A stretch of DNA of 64,000 nucleotides from Persephonella sp. IF05-L8 (GTDB lineage Bacteria > Aquificota > Aquificia > Aquificales > Hydrogenothermaceae), in assembly GCF_000703045.1 (NCBI RefSeq), contig NZ_JNLJ01000001.1, positions 521,001-585,000 on the forward strand, read 5' to 3'. Under the pieces are notes generated by a model. The model did not search any database, was not told the origin of the DNA, and was given only the letters and a program-made list of their open reading frames with translations. This document shows, piece by piece, positions 16,702 to 25,517 of this stretch (its first letter is position 1; the number at the start of each line of letters is the position of its first letter). Both the position numbers and the translations under genes were made by a program.

Positions 16702-18590
16702 TACAAAACAACAGAAGATTACTACTTGATTATATGCCCTTCTTTATAATACTACTTGGGTTACTTGTATCTGTTTATATCATGGCACCTAAAATCAAAA
16801 AAACCATAGAAAATAGCATCATAAGAGATGCAATCATCCCAGGAGTTGTGCAGAGTTTAAACAAAATAATAAAAACTATACAGACTGAAGCTAATAACAG
16901 AGATGTAGAGGATGTCTTTTCAGACCCAAATTTCAGAAAAAAAATAAAAGAATTATTCTCGATAATTGTTACAGACGATGTAAAATACGCTTATATTCTC
17001 TATAAAGATAAAGAAGGAAAACTTAGATATCTAATAGATTTATCCAAAGAAGACAGAGCTAATTTTAAAGAGGGCTTTAACATATATGGAGATTACTGGG
17101 ATGAAGTCCTAAATAAAGGTAAAAGTATCGTTATAAAACAGTCAGACTATACAGGATTATGGATAACTTTACTGAAACCTATAAAAATAAACAATCAAGT
17201 TATTGGAATTGCTGTTGTAGAATTCTCAATGAATAAACTAAAAGATATACAATCCATAATAAACAAAATTCAGGAATTTGTCCTTATAATATCCATACTT
17301 ATCATTGTTTCTATCATAATCTCCCTTATACAGTTCCTAAAATACAGAGATGACATCCAGAAAATGTATATAGACCCCTTGACCGGTGCTTATAACAGAC
17401 TATTTCTCTATGAGAACATAGAAAAACTAAAAAAAGGATTTTTTACCACCTTTGTTATAGATATAGACCATTTCAAAAAAATCAACGACAGCTTTGGACA
17501 TGAAGCAGGAGATTATGTATTAAAAGAGGTAACAGAAAGAATAAGAAACTGCATCAAAGAAGATGACATACTTATTAGATACGGAGGCGAAGAATTTCTT
17601 TTATTTGTTAAAAGCAATCCCTATTCAGAAAACTATAGATACGAAATTCTAACCCTTGCAACAAAAATAAAGACAGAAATATGCAAAAAGATTATTACTT
17701 ACAATAATATAAGCATGAAAGTTACTGTATCCATTGGAATTGCCCCTTACACTGAGAAATCTATAGAAGAAGCAATCAAAATGGCAGATATAGCTTTATA
17801 CAGAGCCAAGAAAAACGGTAGGAACAAGATAGAAATTTATTCAGGTCCCATGGATGTAAGCAATGAAGAAATCTACACCATAAAAGAAGCCATAGAAAAT
17901 AACAACATAGTATGCTGGTATCAACCTATTATAAATCTGGAAACAGGAGAAGTTCTAAAATATGAAGCACTTGTAAGGCTCATTTCCAAAAATGGAAAAA
18001 TTATATATCCATATCAATTTCTAAACACAATACGAAGAACCTATGTACATATTGATTTAACTAAAAAAGTCATAGAATATAACATTAAAGTCCTAAGGGA
18101 AAATCCATGGATGCATATATCCTTAAACCTCTCTGCTCTGGATGTATATGATGATAATATAATAGAGTATTTGGATAACACCTTAAATAAAGAACTTGCC
18201 AGCAGATTGACTATCGAATTACTGGAATCAGAAGATATAGACGATTACCCATCATTCAAAGCAAAAATAGAACATATTAAAGAAATAGGATGCAAAATAT
18301 CAATTGATGACTTTGGTAGTGGTTATTCAAACTTTTCACATCTGGTAGAACTGGCTCCTGATTATCTAAAGATAGATGGTAGTATCATTAAGGATATAGA
18401 CACAAATTACCGTTCCCGTGCAATAGTAAAAGCGATAAAATCCTTTGCTGATGATATCGGTATTAAAGTAATAGCTGAATATATACATTCTGAAACTGTA
18501 CTCAAAAAAGTTCTTGAGCTTGGTATAATTTATGGACAAGGATATTACCTGAAAAAGCCACAACCTATAAAAATAAAAAAGATAGCCTAA
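16698..18590 (+). CDS. Membrane-bound GGDEF-EAL cyclic-di-GMP enzyme
   Basis: Sensor with two membrane helices (about residues 14-31 and 190-215) bracketing a periplasmic domain of about 160 aa. A GGDEF domain follows with intact GGEEF at 296-300, then an EAL domain with intact EALVRL (near 423), DDFGSGYSNF, DYLKIDGS and a late AE-x-x-H-S-E segment. Both diguanylate cyclase and phosphodiesterase residues are kept, so net activity cannot be predicted. It starts with GTG overlapping the preceding gene. The periplasmic protein upstream is a likely ligand or regulator. Confidence 0.93.
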   Translation: MIQNNRRLLLDYMPFFIILLGLLVSVYIMAPKIKKTIENSIIRDAIIPGVVQSLNKIIKTIQTEANNRDVEDVFSDPNFRKKIKELFSIIVTDDVKYAYILYKDKEGKLRYLIDLSKEDRANFKEGFNIYGDYWDEVLNKGKSIVIKQSDYTGLWITLLKPIKINNQVIGIAVVEFSMNKLKDIQSIINKIQEFVLIISILIIVSIIISLIQFLKYRDDIQKMYIDPLTGAYNRLFLYENIEKLKKGFFTTFVIDIDHFKKINDSFGHEAGDYVLKEVTERIRNCIKEDDILIRYGGEEFLLFVKSNPYSENYRYEILTLATKIKTEICKKIITYNNISMKVTVSIGIAPYTEKSIEEAIKMADIALYRAKKNGRNKIEIYSGPMDVSNEEIYTIKEAIENNNIVCWYQPIINLETGEVLKYEALVRLISKNGKIIYPYQFLNTIRRTYVHIDLTKKVIEYNIKVLRENPWMHISLNLSALDVYDDNIIEYLDNTLNKELASRLTIELLESEDIDDYPSFKAKIEHIKEIGCKISIDDFGSGYSNFSHLVELAPDYLKIDGSIIKDIDTNYRSRAIVKAIKSFADDIGIKVIAEYIHSETVLKKVLELGIIYGQGYYLKKPQPIKIKKIA

Positions 18591-18610
18591 TAATATAAGA
18601 GGTAAAAGCA

Positions 18611-19576
18611 ATGAAGATTGTTATATTAGACGCAAAAACACTGGGGAATGACATAAACCTTGAGATATTTTCCCAGTTTGGAGATTTAGAAGTATATCCT
18701 ACAACCTCACCTGCAGAACTACCCGACAGAATTAAAGATGCAGATATCATAATAACAAACAAAGTAGTTATTGATAAGGATGCAATAGATACTGCCAGAA
18801 ATCTAAAGCTAATATGTGAAGCTGCAACTGGATATAACAATATAGATGTTTTATATGCTAAGGAAAAAGGAATTGCCGTTACAAATGTTGCTGGATACTC
18901 CACAGAGAGCGTAGTTCAAACCACCTTTGGAATGCTTTTTTATCTACTAATGCACCTAAGATACTATGATGATTATGTAAAATCAGGAGAGTATGCAAAA
19001 AGCGATATATTCACCCATTTAGGCAGACCTTTCTGGGAAATCCATGGAAAAAGATGGGGTATTATAGGTCTTGGCACAATTGGAAAAAGAGTTGCTGAAG
19101 TTGCTGAGAGTTTTGGGTGCGATGTTATATACTCCTCAACCTCTGGGGTTGAAAGACCGGAAAAATATCCCAGATACCCCCTTGATGAGCTTTTAAAAAC
19201 CTCTGATATAGTTTCTATACATGCACCCCTTAATGAAAAAACAAAAAATCTTATAACAATTAATGAACTTCAACTTATGAAAGAAAATGCAATACTTCTT
19301 AATCTTGGTAGAGGTGGTATTGTAAATGAAAAAGATTTAGCAATAGCTTTAGATAGCAATATGATAGGAGCTGCAGGTCTTGATGTCCTTGAAAAAGAAC
19401 CTATAGACCCTGAAAATCCACTTCTCAAAATAAAAAATAAAGAGAAACTTCTCATAACTCCCCATATTGCCTGGACCAGCATAGAAGCCAGAAAAAGACT
19501 TGTTAATGAAATAGTTGAAAATATAAGAGCGTTTCTAAACGGAGAAATTAGAAATAGGGTGGACTTGAAAGTTTAG
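18611..19576 (+). CDS. D-isomer-specific 2-hydroxyacid dehydrogenase
   Basis: NAD-dependent dehydrogenase, 321 aa, of the glycerate/lactate/phosphoglycerate dehydrogenase family. The Rossmann motif GLGTIGKRVAE lies near residues 154-164. The catalytic arginine is in the segment LNLGRGGIVNEKDL, and the catalytic His-Glu system includes H285 (TPHIAW). It lacks an ACT domain, so it is not a full-length SerA; a D-lactate or glycerate dehydrogenase role is possible. The ATG follows AAGAGG. Its 3' end overlaps the convergent PP2C gene by 4 bases. Confidence 0.88.
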   Translation: MKIVILDAKTLGNDINLEIFSQFGDLEVYPTTSPAELPDRIKDADIIITNKVVIDKDAIDTARNLKLICEAATGYNNIDVLYAKEKGIAVTNVAGYSTESVVQTTFGMLFYLLMHLRYYDDYVKSGEYAKSDIFTHLGRPFWEIHGKRWGIIGLGTIGKRVAEVAESFGCDVIYSSTSGVERPEKYPRYPLDELLKTSDIVSIHAPLNEKTKNLITINELQLMKENAILLNLGRGGIVNEKDLAIALDSNMIGAAGLDVLEKEPIDPENPLLKIKNKEKLLITPHIAWTSIEARKRLVNEIVENIRAFLNGEIRNRVDLKV

Positions 19577-20322
19577 TTTCCTGGTTTAACAAGAATTATT
19601 GAGTAGTTATCACTTTTGACCTTTTCAAGCATTTCTATCAGTATAGGAAAATTTTCAAAAGGCTCAGGATACAGATGGTAGTATATCTCCTCATCTGTTA
19701 AATAATCTGACAGACCATCTGAACATATTATATAAAGTTCATTTTCTTTTAACTCATCTTCTACAATATATGGTCTATTACCACTTTTCCACTCTTCAGA
19801 AAACACATCACCAATCCCAAAAGTAACAACATATCTTTCCGGATGATAAAAAGCATCTTTATAAGAGATAATTCCACTATCCACAAGCTCCTGCACATAG
19901 CTATGGTCATGGGACAAATAAACAAGCCTTTCAGAAGTATACTTATAAACCCTGCTATCCCCTGCATTAAAAATAATTGCTTTTCTACCCTTGAGATAAA
20001 CACCGGCTATGGTTGTCCCACTCCATTTTATATCTGTTTTTTCAAACTCTTTCTGTATCTGGTATAAAGCTTTTTCAACGGCATTAATGGAAAAATCTAT
20101 ATCCATATCTTTTAGCTTTTCACATACAAATTTGCTTGCCTTATCTCCTTCAGCAAGTCCTCCCATACCATCGCACACAGCAAAAATTCCTGTGTTTTTA
20201 TCTAGAAATTTTTCCTGAGGACATTTCATAAAATCAAGCTGATAAATCTCCCCATCTATATAAATACAATCCTGCTGATATCCTCTTAATCCCCTGTTCA
20301 TACAGAAAGCCACCTTTATCAT
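19573..20322 (-). CDS. PP2C-family serine/threonine protein phosphatase
   Basis: About 249 aa, PPM/PP2C fold, stand-alone catalytic domain. Metal-binding aspartates are in QQDC (near 18), CDGMGG (near 51), AGDSRVY and SDGLSDYL. The ATG at 20322 was preferred over TTG 20325: it overlaps the upstream stop as TGATG and has GGAGAG at the right distance. It is cotranscribed after the GH114 lipoprotein gene. No partner kinase is encoded nearby. Confidence 0.9.
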   Translation of the reverse strand: MIKVAFCMNRGLRGYQQDCIYIDGEIYQLDFMKCPQEKFLDKNTGIFAVCDGMGGLAEGDKASKFVCEKLKDMDIDFSINAVEKALYQIQKEFEKTDIKWSGTTIAGVYLKGRKAIIFNAGDSRVYKYTSERLVYLSHDHSYVQELVDSGIISYKDAFYHPERYVVTFGIGDVFSEEWKSGNRPYIVEDELKENELYIICSDGLSDYLTDEEIYYHLYPEPFENFPILIEMLEKVKSDNYSIILVKPGN

Positions 20323-21152
20323 CAATACTCTCCATAATCACAACTTCTTACAAAACTACCATCCAGCTCAATAGGATAAACATTTGTCCTGAAATTTCTA
20401 TTTTTAGCATCATTACATAGATTTCTGAAAGTATTCTCGTCATAAACATATATATCATCATATTCAGCATTAAATACAGGTTTTCCCTGTTTTATGAAGG
20501 GTTGTAATAAATCACATTCGTCATATTTGTGGCATTCCTCATTTATGGCAAAATCAAAATAATCAACAAGGTCAGGTATCTGCTCAAGGTCATTTTTTAG
20601 ACCAATTAATAGACCTCTACTTTTAGCCTCATCTGCAAGAAATCTGTTGTATCTTAACTGGTCATTGTAATTTAAATCAAACCCTGTATCATTTGTATAT
20701 CCATCCACATTGTCAGGCTCAACACCATCGCATCCTTTTGCAACTGCAAGGTCAAGCCTGTCTCTCATTATATTCCAGATTTCAGGATTTCTTATATCCA
20801 GCCAGTATTCACCAGACCAATTATCAAGTGGATTACCTATAGCTTCTGATGGAAACTTATATGCATCAGGTCGCCATTCCTCATAACTACCTGCACTGAA
20901 ATAACAGATAACTATTTTCCCTTGTTTTTTTAGCTGAGATATGGTCTCGGAAGATGTATCAAACAGGTCAACATCGTATAGCTCAGCTGGTATGTCTGTT
21001 CTGAGACTACCATTTAACTGCCAGTACCATGTAGTTTGGACAGTTAACACCCTTGGTGTTGAGCTTTCATCATCAGTATTATCACCTACAGTTATCTGCA
21101 GGCAAGAAGTTATTACCAACGCAAATCCCATTAAAACAAGTAATTTTTTCAT
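20322..21152 (-). CDS. GH114-type glycoside hydrolase lipoprotein
   Basis: A lipoprotein (lipobox VITSC, C17) with a TIM-barrel of the GH114 / endo-alpha-1,4-polygalactosaminidase family. The N-terminal TTWYWQLNG (residues 40-48), the KIVICYFSAGSYEEWRPD segment (79-96) and the acidic CDGVEPDNVDGY (141-152) are typical. Related domains occur in PelA-type exopolysaccharide enzymes. The natural substrate here is unknown; a galactosamine-rich polymer is the family expectation. It is the first gene of a two-gene unit with the phosphatase. Confidence 0.85.
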   Translation of the reverse strand: MKKLLVLMGFALVITSCLQITVGDNTDDESSTPRVLTVQTTWYWQLNGSLRTDIPAELYDVDLFDTSSETISQLKKQGKIVICYFSAGSYEEWRPDAYKFPSEAIGNPLDNWSGEYWLDIRNPEIWNIMRDRLDLAVAKGCDGVEPDNVDGYTNDTGFDLNYNDQLRYNRFLADEAKSRGLLIGLKNDLEQIPDLVDYFDFAINEECHKYDECDLLQPFIKQGKPVFNAEYDDIYVYDENTFRNLCNDAKNRNFRTNVYPIELDGSFVRSCDYGEY

Positions 21153-21209
21153 AATTCAACCTTGATATTTTTTCTTTTTACACTTAAATTATAATTGGAG
21201 GTTATTAAA

Positions 21210-21398
21210 ATGGAAGTAGGAAATGTTTCTGGAGTGTCAACTTATAAAGATGCACTTGAACTGCAAAAAAAATTGGTAGAAATGCTTTTACAGCAAAATC
21301 TACAGCAAAATATGGCTTCTCAGCCTCAAAATGAGGAAGCCACAAAATCTTCTCGCCAAAATATTATAGAAGGAACAAAAGTTTCTATTTACGTCTGA
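21210..21398 (+). CDS. Small YjfB-like putative motility protein
   Basis: A 62 aa soluble protein with a helical Gln-rich core (LQKKLVEMLLQQNLQQNM). It resembles the YjfB putative motility family in its MxVxxVSG N-terminus and length; the match is weak. The ATG at 21210 is preferred over TTG 21195 because GGAGG lies eight bases upstream. Its 3' end overlaps the convergent gene at 21389 by 10 bases. Confidence 0.55.
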   Translation: MEVGNVSGVSTYKDALELQKKLVEMLLQQNLQQNMASQPQNEEATKSSRQNIIEGTKVSIYV

Positions 21399-21730
21399 CC
21401 TATTGCTTTAAGGACTATTGATAGCCTGTTTTTCATTTTGTCTTTTTCTTTTTCTTCCTTAAAAAAGTTTAGTATTTCTTGAGGGTCAATTTCTATATTT
21501 TTTATATTTTGCCCTTTCAACTTTTCTGCAACTAAGTCTGCTATAGCCATCAGCTTTTTACATCTTTTTGATGAATTAAATTTCACATCAACTATCTTAT
21601 CCCCATCTGTCTTTATATAAAACTCAACTCTATGAGCTCCTTCTTTTGCAGACCCTAAGACTTCATACCCTTCAGATTTATTATCCACAAAATTTTTTAA
21701 ACCCTGTTTATGATACTCTGATACCTTCAT
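21389..21730 (-). CDS. NifU/IscU-like domain protein without the scaffold cysteines
   Basis: A 113 aa protein. Residues 20-75 follow the NifU-N pattern (VEFYIKTDGDKIVDVKFNSSKRCKKLMAIADLVAEKLKG), but only one cysteine (in SKRCKKL) of the usual three is kept, so canonical Fe-S scaffolding is doubtful. It overlaps the birA stop in an ATGA arrangement, hence is coupled to it. Function unknown; the NifU relationship is inferred by eye. Confidence 0.6.
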   Translation of the reverse strand: MKVSEYHKQGLKNFVDNKSEGYEVLGSAKEGAHRVEFYIKTDGDKIVDVKFNSSKRCKKLMAIADLVAEKLKGQNIKNIEIDPQEILNFFKEEKEKDKMKNRLSIVLKAIGQT

Positions 21731-22665
21731 TCTATCCTCCTTACTGTGATATCACCTGAATAAAAATCCTTTAATCCTTTATCGGTAAGAATACGAATTC
21801 CCCCAAACTCATTTAGACCAATCAATCTGCCTTCAATATCTTCATCTATCAGTTTTATTTTTTCCCCTTTCCATAACAGATTTTCTTCTACCTCTTTAAC
21901 AACCCTACTTTTATCAAAATTATCAATCTCTTTTTCAATACTCTGGAGTATATCTGCAAAAATTTCCTTTCTGTTAATCTTTTTACCATACTCCAGTCTT
22001 AATGAAGTGGCTATATTTCTTACCTCCTCCAAGTCTTCTTCTGTCTGGTTGATATTTATACCTATTCCTGCTATCAGTTTTGTAACAGAATTACCCTCTA
22101 TCTCTGTTTCAATTAAAAATCCTGCAAGTTTTTTATTATTTATATACAGGTCATTAGGCCATTTTATTCTTACAGGCAGGTTTGTTTTCTGAACTATTGC
22201 TTTTCTGACAGCTACTGGAAATAACAGGGAATAAACTAACAAATCTGTTGGTGAAATATCCCTTTTTAAAACGATTGAAAAATACAACCCTTTTCCTTCT
22301 GTGGAAATCCATTTTCTCCCTTTTCTACCTTTGCCTGCTGTTTGATTTTCTGCCAGAATTACCGTGCCATCAGGTAATTCATTTTCTTTTGCGTATATAT
22401 TGGTTGAATTTATAGTATGAAAAAATATATAGTTTTGTCCCAGCCATTGTGTTTTTAGATTAAGTTCATAAGGTAGTAAAAACTCTGTTCTTTCCTCAAG
22501 CAGATATCCTTTTTTATCATGGGATATTTTGTATCCGAGGTTTTCAAGTTTTTTTATTCTTTTCCAGACAGCCGTTCTGGAAATGTTGAGATTTTTAGAA
22601 AGCTCTTCTCCAGAAATTCTCCTTTTGCCAATATTCTCCAAGATGTATTTATCTATTTCATTCAT
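21727..22665 (-). CDS. birA: Biotin-[acetyl-CoA-carboxylase] ligase / biotin repressor
   Basis: Attaches biotin to carboxylase BCCP through biotinyl-AMP. It is the bifunctional form: an N-terminal winged helix (about residues 1-58, RISGEELSKNLNISRTAVWK) precedes the ligase domain. The adenylate loop GKGRKGRKW lies at 111-119 and KWPNDLYINNKKLAGFLIE near 168-186. The DNA-binding domain implies biotin-dependent repression; no bioO-like operator was identified. 312 aa is normal. Confidence 0.93.
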   Translation of the reverse strand: MNEIDKYILENIGKRRISGEELSKNLNISRTAVWKRIKKLENLGYKISHDKKGYLLEERTEFLLPYELNLKTQWLGQNYIFFHTINSTNIYAKENELPDGTVILAENQTAGKGRKGRKWISTEGKGLYFSIVLKRDISPTDLLVYSLLFPVAVRKAIVQKTNLPVRIKWPNDLYINNKKLAGFLIETEIEGNSVTKLIAGIGININQTEEDLEEVRNIATSLRLEYGKKINRKEIFADILQSIEKEIDNFDKSRVVKEVEENLLWKGEKIKLIDEDIEGRLIGLNEFGGIRILTDKGLKDFYSGDITVRRIE

Positions 22666-22772
22666 AAATTTAATTTTATAGAAAACAGTAATGTATATCT
22701 ACAGGTTTAAAATTTATCGTAGGATTTACTTTTTTCGAAAAGTAGGAAACAAAAGGTAGTTGGGGGTAAATT

Positions 22773-23474
22773 ATGAGAATACATTATTTGCAACATGTTC
22801 CTTATGAAACACCTGCAAATATATTCAGATGGGCAAAAGACAGAAACATAACCCAAATAAAAGGAACTCATTTATATAAAAATGAACCATTCCCAGATTT
22901 TTCATCCTTTGATGCCCTTCTGATAATGGGTGGTCCTATGGGGGTTTATGATGAAGATAAATACTCATTTCTAAAAAAAGAAAAAGTTTTTATAGAAAAT
23001 GCAATAAAACTTGGTAAAAAAGTTCTGGGAGTGTGTCTTGGAGCTCAACTGATTGCAGAAGTTATGGGAAGCAAAATTTATAAATGTGAAAATAAAGAGA
23101 TTGGATGGTTTCCTGTTTTCAAAACAGATAAAGCTGAGCAATCTAAATATTTTTACGATTTCCCACAGGAATTAGAAGTTTTTCACTGGCATGGGGATAC
23201 GTTTGATATTCCAGCCGGAACTATTCATACATTTTATAGTGAAGGATGTCCTAATCAGGCTTTTGAAACTGAAGATGGAAAAGTGGTTGCACTGCAGTTT
23301 CATTTTGAGGTTGATTTAGAAAGTGTAAAAAACTGGATTAAAGAGGGTGAAAATGAACTTAAACAGGAAGGAAAGTACATCCAGAAACCTGAAGATATGG
23401 TATCTAACTATCAGAAATTTGTCCAACTGGAAAAATACCTTTACCGATTTTTAGATAGATTTTTTTCTTTTTAA
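22773..23474 (+). CDS. Class I glutamine amidotransferase
   Basis: A stand-alone class I GATase domain, 233 aa. The nucleophile elbow GVCLGAQ contains C88, and the triad is completed by H177 and E179 (QFHFEVD). Such proteins resemble the GATase half of GMP synthase, but stand-alone members are often gamma-glutamyl hydrolases or have unknown acceptors. The ATG follows TTGGGGG at a suitable distance. It is the last gene before the DnaA-box region. Confidence 0.88.
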   Translation: MRIHYLQHVPYETPANIFRWAKDRNITQIKGTHLYKNEPFPDFSSFDALLIMGGPMGVYDEDKYSFLKKEKVFIENAIKLGKKVLGVCLGAQLIAEVMGSKIYKCENKEIGWFPVFKTDKAEQSKYFYDFPQELEVFHWHGDTFDIPAGTIHTFYSEGCPNQAFETEDGKVVALQFHFEVDLESVKNWIKEGENELKQEGKYIQKPEDMVSNYQKFVQLEKYLYRFLDRFFSF

Positions 23475-23942
23475 TTTTTATTTTTTAAAAGATAAATAAT
23501 AATAAAAATAATAATAGCCTGTGGATATGTGGATAACTCAAATTTTTATAAGTTTATCAATAACTTACAGCGGAAGAAAAATGTGGATAACTTGTGGATA
23601 ACCTGTGGATAACTCAAATTTTAAAAAATCATTTTATTACAACAACTTACAGGTTAGCAGTTGCTAACTTTCTTTATTTTTCAAATACTTAACCCTGTGG
23701 ATAACTTTGTGGATAAGTTGAAGTTATCCACAATTTCAGGCTAAGTTATCCACAACTTTTGCTTAGTTATCCACAATTTTTTGTGAGTTATCCACAACCC
23801 CTGTGGATAACTTGTGGATAACTTTTGGATTTTGTATATTTATCAATAATTTACATTATTTTCTTGTTGTGGATAACCTGTGGATAACTCATTTTAAAGA
23901 AAATTTTTTTATAATAACTAAAAATTTTTGGAGAGATAAATC
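23475..23942. other. oriC: Candidate chromosomal replication origin (oriC) with a DnaA-box cluster
   Basis: A gene-free gap of 468 bases. Fourteen exact DnaA boxes were read. TGTGGATAA starts at 23528, 23582, 23593, 23604, 23696, 23708, 23802, 23813, 23868 and 23879. TTATCCACA starts at 23724, 23746, 23767 and 23788. There is also a one-mismatch copy at 23520. Plus-strand boxes are spaced 11-12 bases in tandem; the four minus-strand boxes are spaced 22, 21 and 21, that is on one helix face. AT-rich stretches flank it (23461-23518 and 23888-23935) and could be the unwinding element. No dnaA gene is in the window. Confidence 0.85.
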
Positions 23943-25460
23943 GTGACGATAGATATCAAAACACTTGAAAACTGGCTTTGGGAAGCTGCTTGTAAAATAA
24001 GAGGAGAGATTGATGCATCCAAATATAAAGAGTATATACTTCCACTTATCTTCATTAAAAGATTATCAGATGTTTTTGAGGATGAAGTTGAAAAACTATC
24101 AGAAGAGTTTGGAGATAAAGAAACTGTTTTTCAGCTTATAGAAGCAGACCATTCTTATGTGAAGTTTTACATTCCAGAAATAGCCAGATGGGAAAAGATA
24201 AAAAAACACCCTGTTCATGGTCTTGGTATGTATCTTACTGATGTGGTCAGGGCAATAGCAAAAGAAAATCCTAAATTACAAGGAGTTATTGATATCGTAG
24301 ATTTCAACGCAACACAGGCAGGAAAAAGAATTATCAGCGATGACAGACTTCATGCATTAATTAATGTTCTTAGCAGGTACAGACTTGGGATAAAAGATGT
24401 TCCTCCTGATATTATAGGACATGCTTATGAGTACCTACTCAGGAAGTTTGCAGAAGGTTCAGGACAGTCTGCAGGAGAGTTTTACACACCTAAAGAAGTT
24501 GGAATTTTAATAGCGAAGCTTTTAGACCCAAAGCCAGGACAATCTATTTACGACCCATGTGTTGGTTCTGCTGGTCTTTTAATAAAAAATCAGCTTTATT
24601 TTAAGGAAAAATATAAAAACCAAAAAGTTGCAGACCTAAAATTTTACGGTCAAGAGATACTCCATTTCAGTTTTGCAATGGCAAAGATGAACATATTTAT
24701 TCACGACATGGATGCAGAGATAGCCCTTGGGGATACTATGAACCATCCAGCTTTTAAGAAAGAAGACGGTTCATTAATGGAGTTTGATTTGATTGCTACA
24801 AATCCAATGTGGAACCAGGATTTTCCTCAATCTGTTTATGAAAATGACCCTTTTAACAGATTTACTTTTGGCTTTCCTCCCTCTTCATCTGCCGACTGGG
24901 GATGGATACAGCACATAAATGCTTCTCTAAAAGAAAACGGAAAAGCAGCAATAGTCTTAGACACAGGAAGCGTATCACGAGGAAGTGGAGCAGAAGGAAG
25001 TAACAGAGAAAGAGATATAAGGAAAAAGTTTGTTGAACAAGATTTGATTGAAGCTGTTGTTTTGCTTCCAGAGAACCTCTTTTATAACACAACAGCACCA
25101 GGAGTAATAATTATTTTAAACAAAAACAAAAAACATAAAAATCAAATCCTTTTAATAAACGCTTCGGAAAAATTTGAAAAAGGAAGACCTAAAAATGTGC
25201 TTGCTGGAATTGATGAAATTGCAGAGGTATATCATAACTGGAAAGAAATTGAGAAATTCAGCCGTGTTATAACAAAAGAGGAAGCCCAAAAGAATGATTA
25301 CAATCTAAGTCCATCAAGATATATAACCATAGCACAAGAAGAGGAAGTACTTTCTGTTGATGATGCTGTTGTTTTGGTTAAAGAAGCAGAAGAGGAAAGA
25401 AAAAGAGCAGAAAAAGAGCTGAAAGAGATATTAGAGGAAGCCTTAGGGATAGAAATTTAG
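23943..25460 (+). CDS. hsdM: Type I restriction-modification methyltransferase subunit
   Basis: N6-adenine DNA methyltransferase of a type I RM system, 505 aa. The N-terminal HsdM_N helical domain (about residues 1-150) precedes the catalytic domain with SAM motif I near 204-212 (YDPCVGSAGLL). Motif IV reads NPMW near 286-289, rather than the common NPPF. The C-terminus is a long charged helix that usually contacts HsdS. The start is GTG with GGAGAG seven bases upstream, immediately after the DnaA-box region. Confidence 0.94.
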   Translation: MTIDIKTLENWLWEAACKIRGEIDASKYKEYILPLIFIKRLSDVFEDEVEKLSEEFGDKETVFQLIEADHSYVKFYIPEIARWEKIKKHPVHGLGMYLTDVVRAIAKENPKLQGVIDIVDFNATQAGKRIISDDRLHALINVLSRYRLGIKDVPPDIIGHAYEYLLRKFAEGSGQSAGEFYTPKEVGILIAKLLDPKPGQSIYDPCVGSAGLLIKNQLYFKEKYKNQKVADLKFYGQEILHFSFAMAKMNIFIHDMDAEIALGDTMNHPAFKKEDGSLMEFDLIATNPMWNQDFPQSVYENDPFNRFTFGFPPSSSADWGWIQHINASLKENGKAAIVLDTGSVSRGSGAEGSNRERDIRKKFVEQDLIEAVVLLPENLFYNTTAPGVIIILNKNKKHKNQILLINASEKFEKGRPKNVLAGIDEIAEVYHNWKEIEKFSRVITKEEAQKNDYNLSPSRYITIAQEEEVLSVDDAVVLVKEAEEERKRAEKELKEILEEALGIEI

Positions 25461-25468
25461 TAAGTTAC

Positions 25469-25505
25469 TTGACAGTATGGTTATTTTATCCTACCTTTTG
25501 GTAGG
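25469..25505 (+). promoter_or_regulatory. Promoter and palindromic operator of the vapBC module
   Basis: TTGACA at 25469-25474 and TACCTT at 25492-25497, 17 bases apart, form a promoter in the gap after hsdM. The inverted repeat CCTACC-TTTT-GGTAGG at 25490-25505 covers the -10 and runs into the ribosome site. This suits autorepression by the VapB/VapC complex. Seen as motif only. Confidence 0.5.
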
Positions 25506-25517
25506 AGGTGATAATTT

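Noticed and set aside
23520..23890. CRISPR or other spacer-repeat array
   Set aside because: Repeat units are only 9 bases, occur on both strands and spacers vary from 2 to over 80 bases; the unit is the DnaA box.
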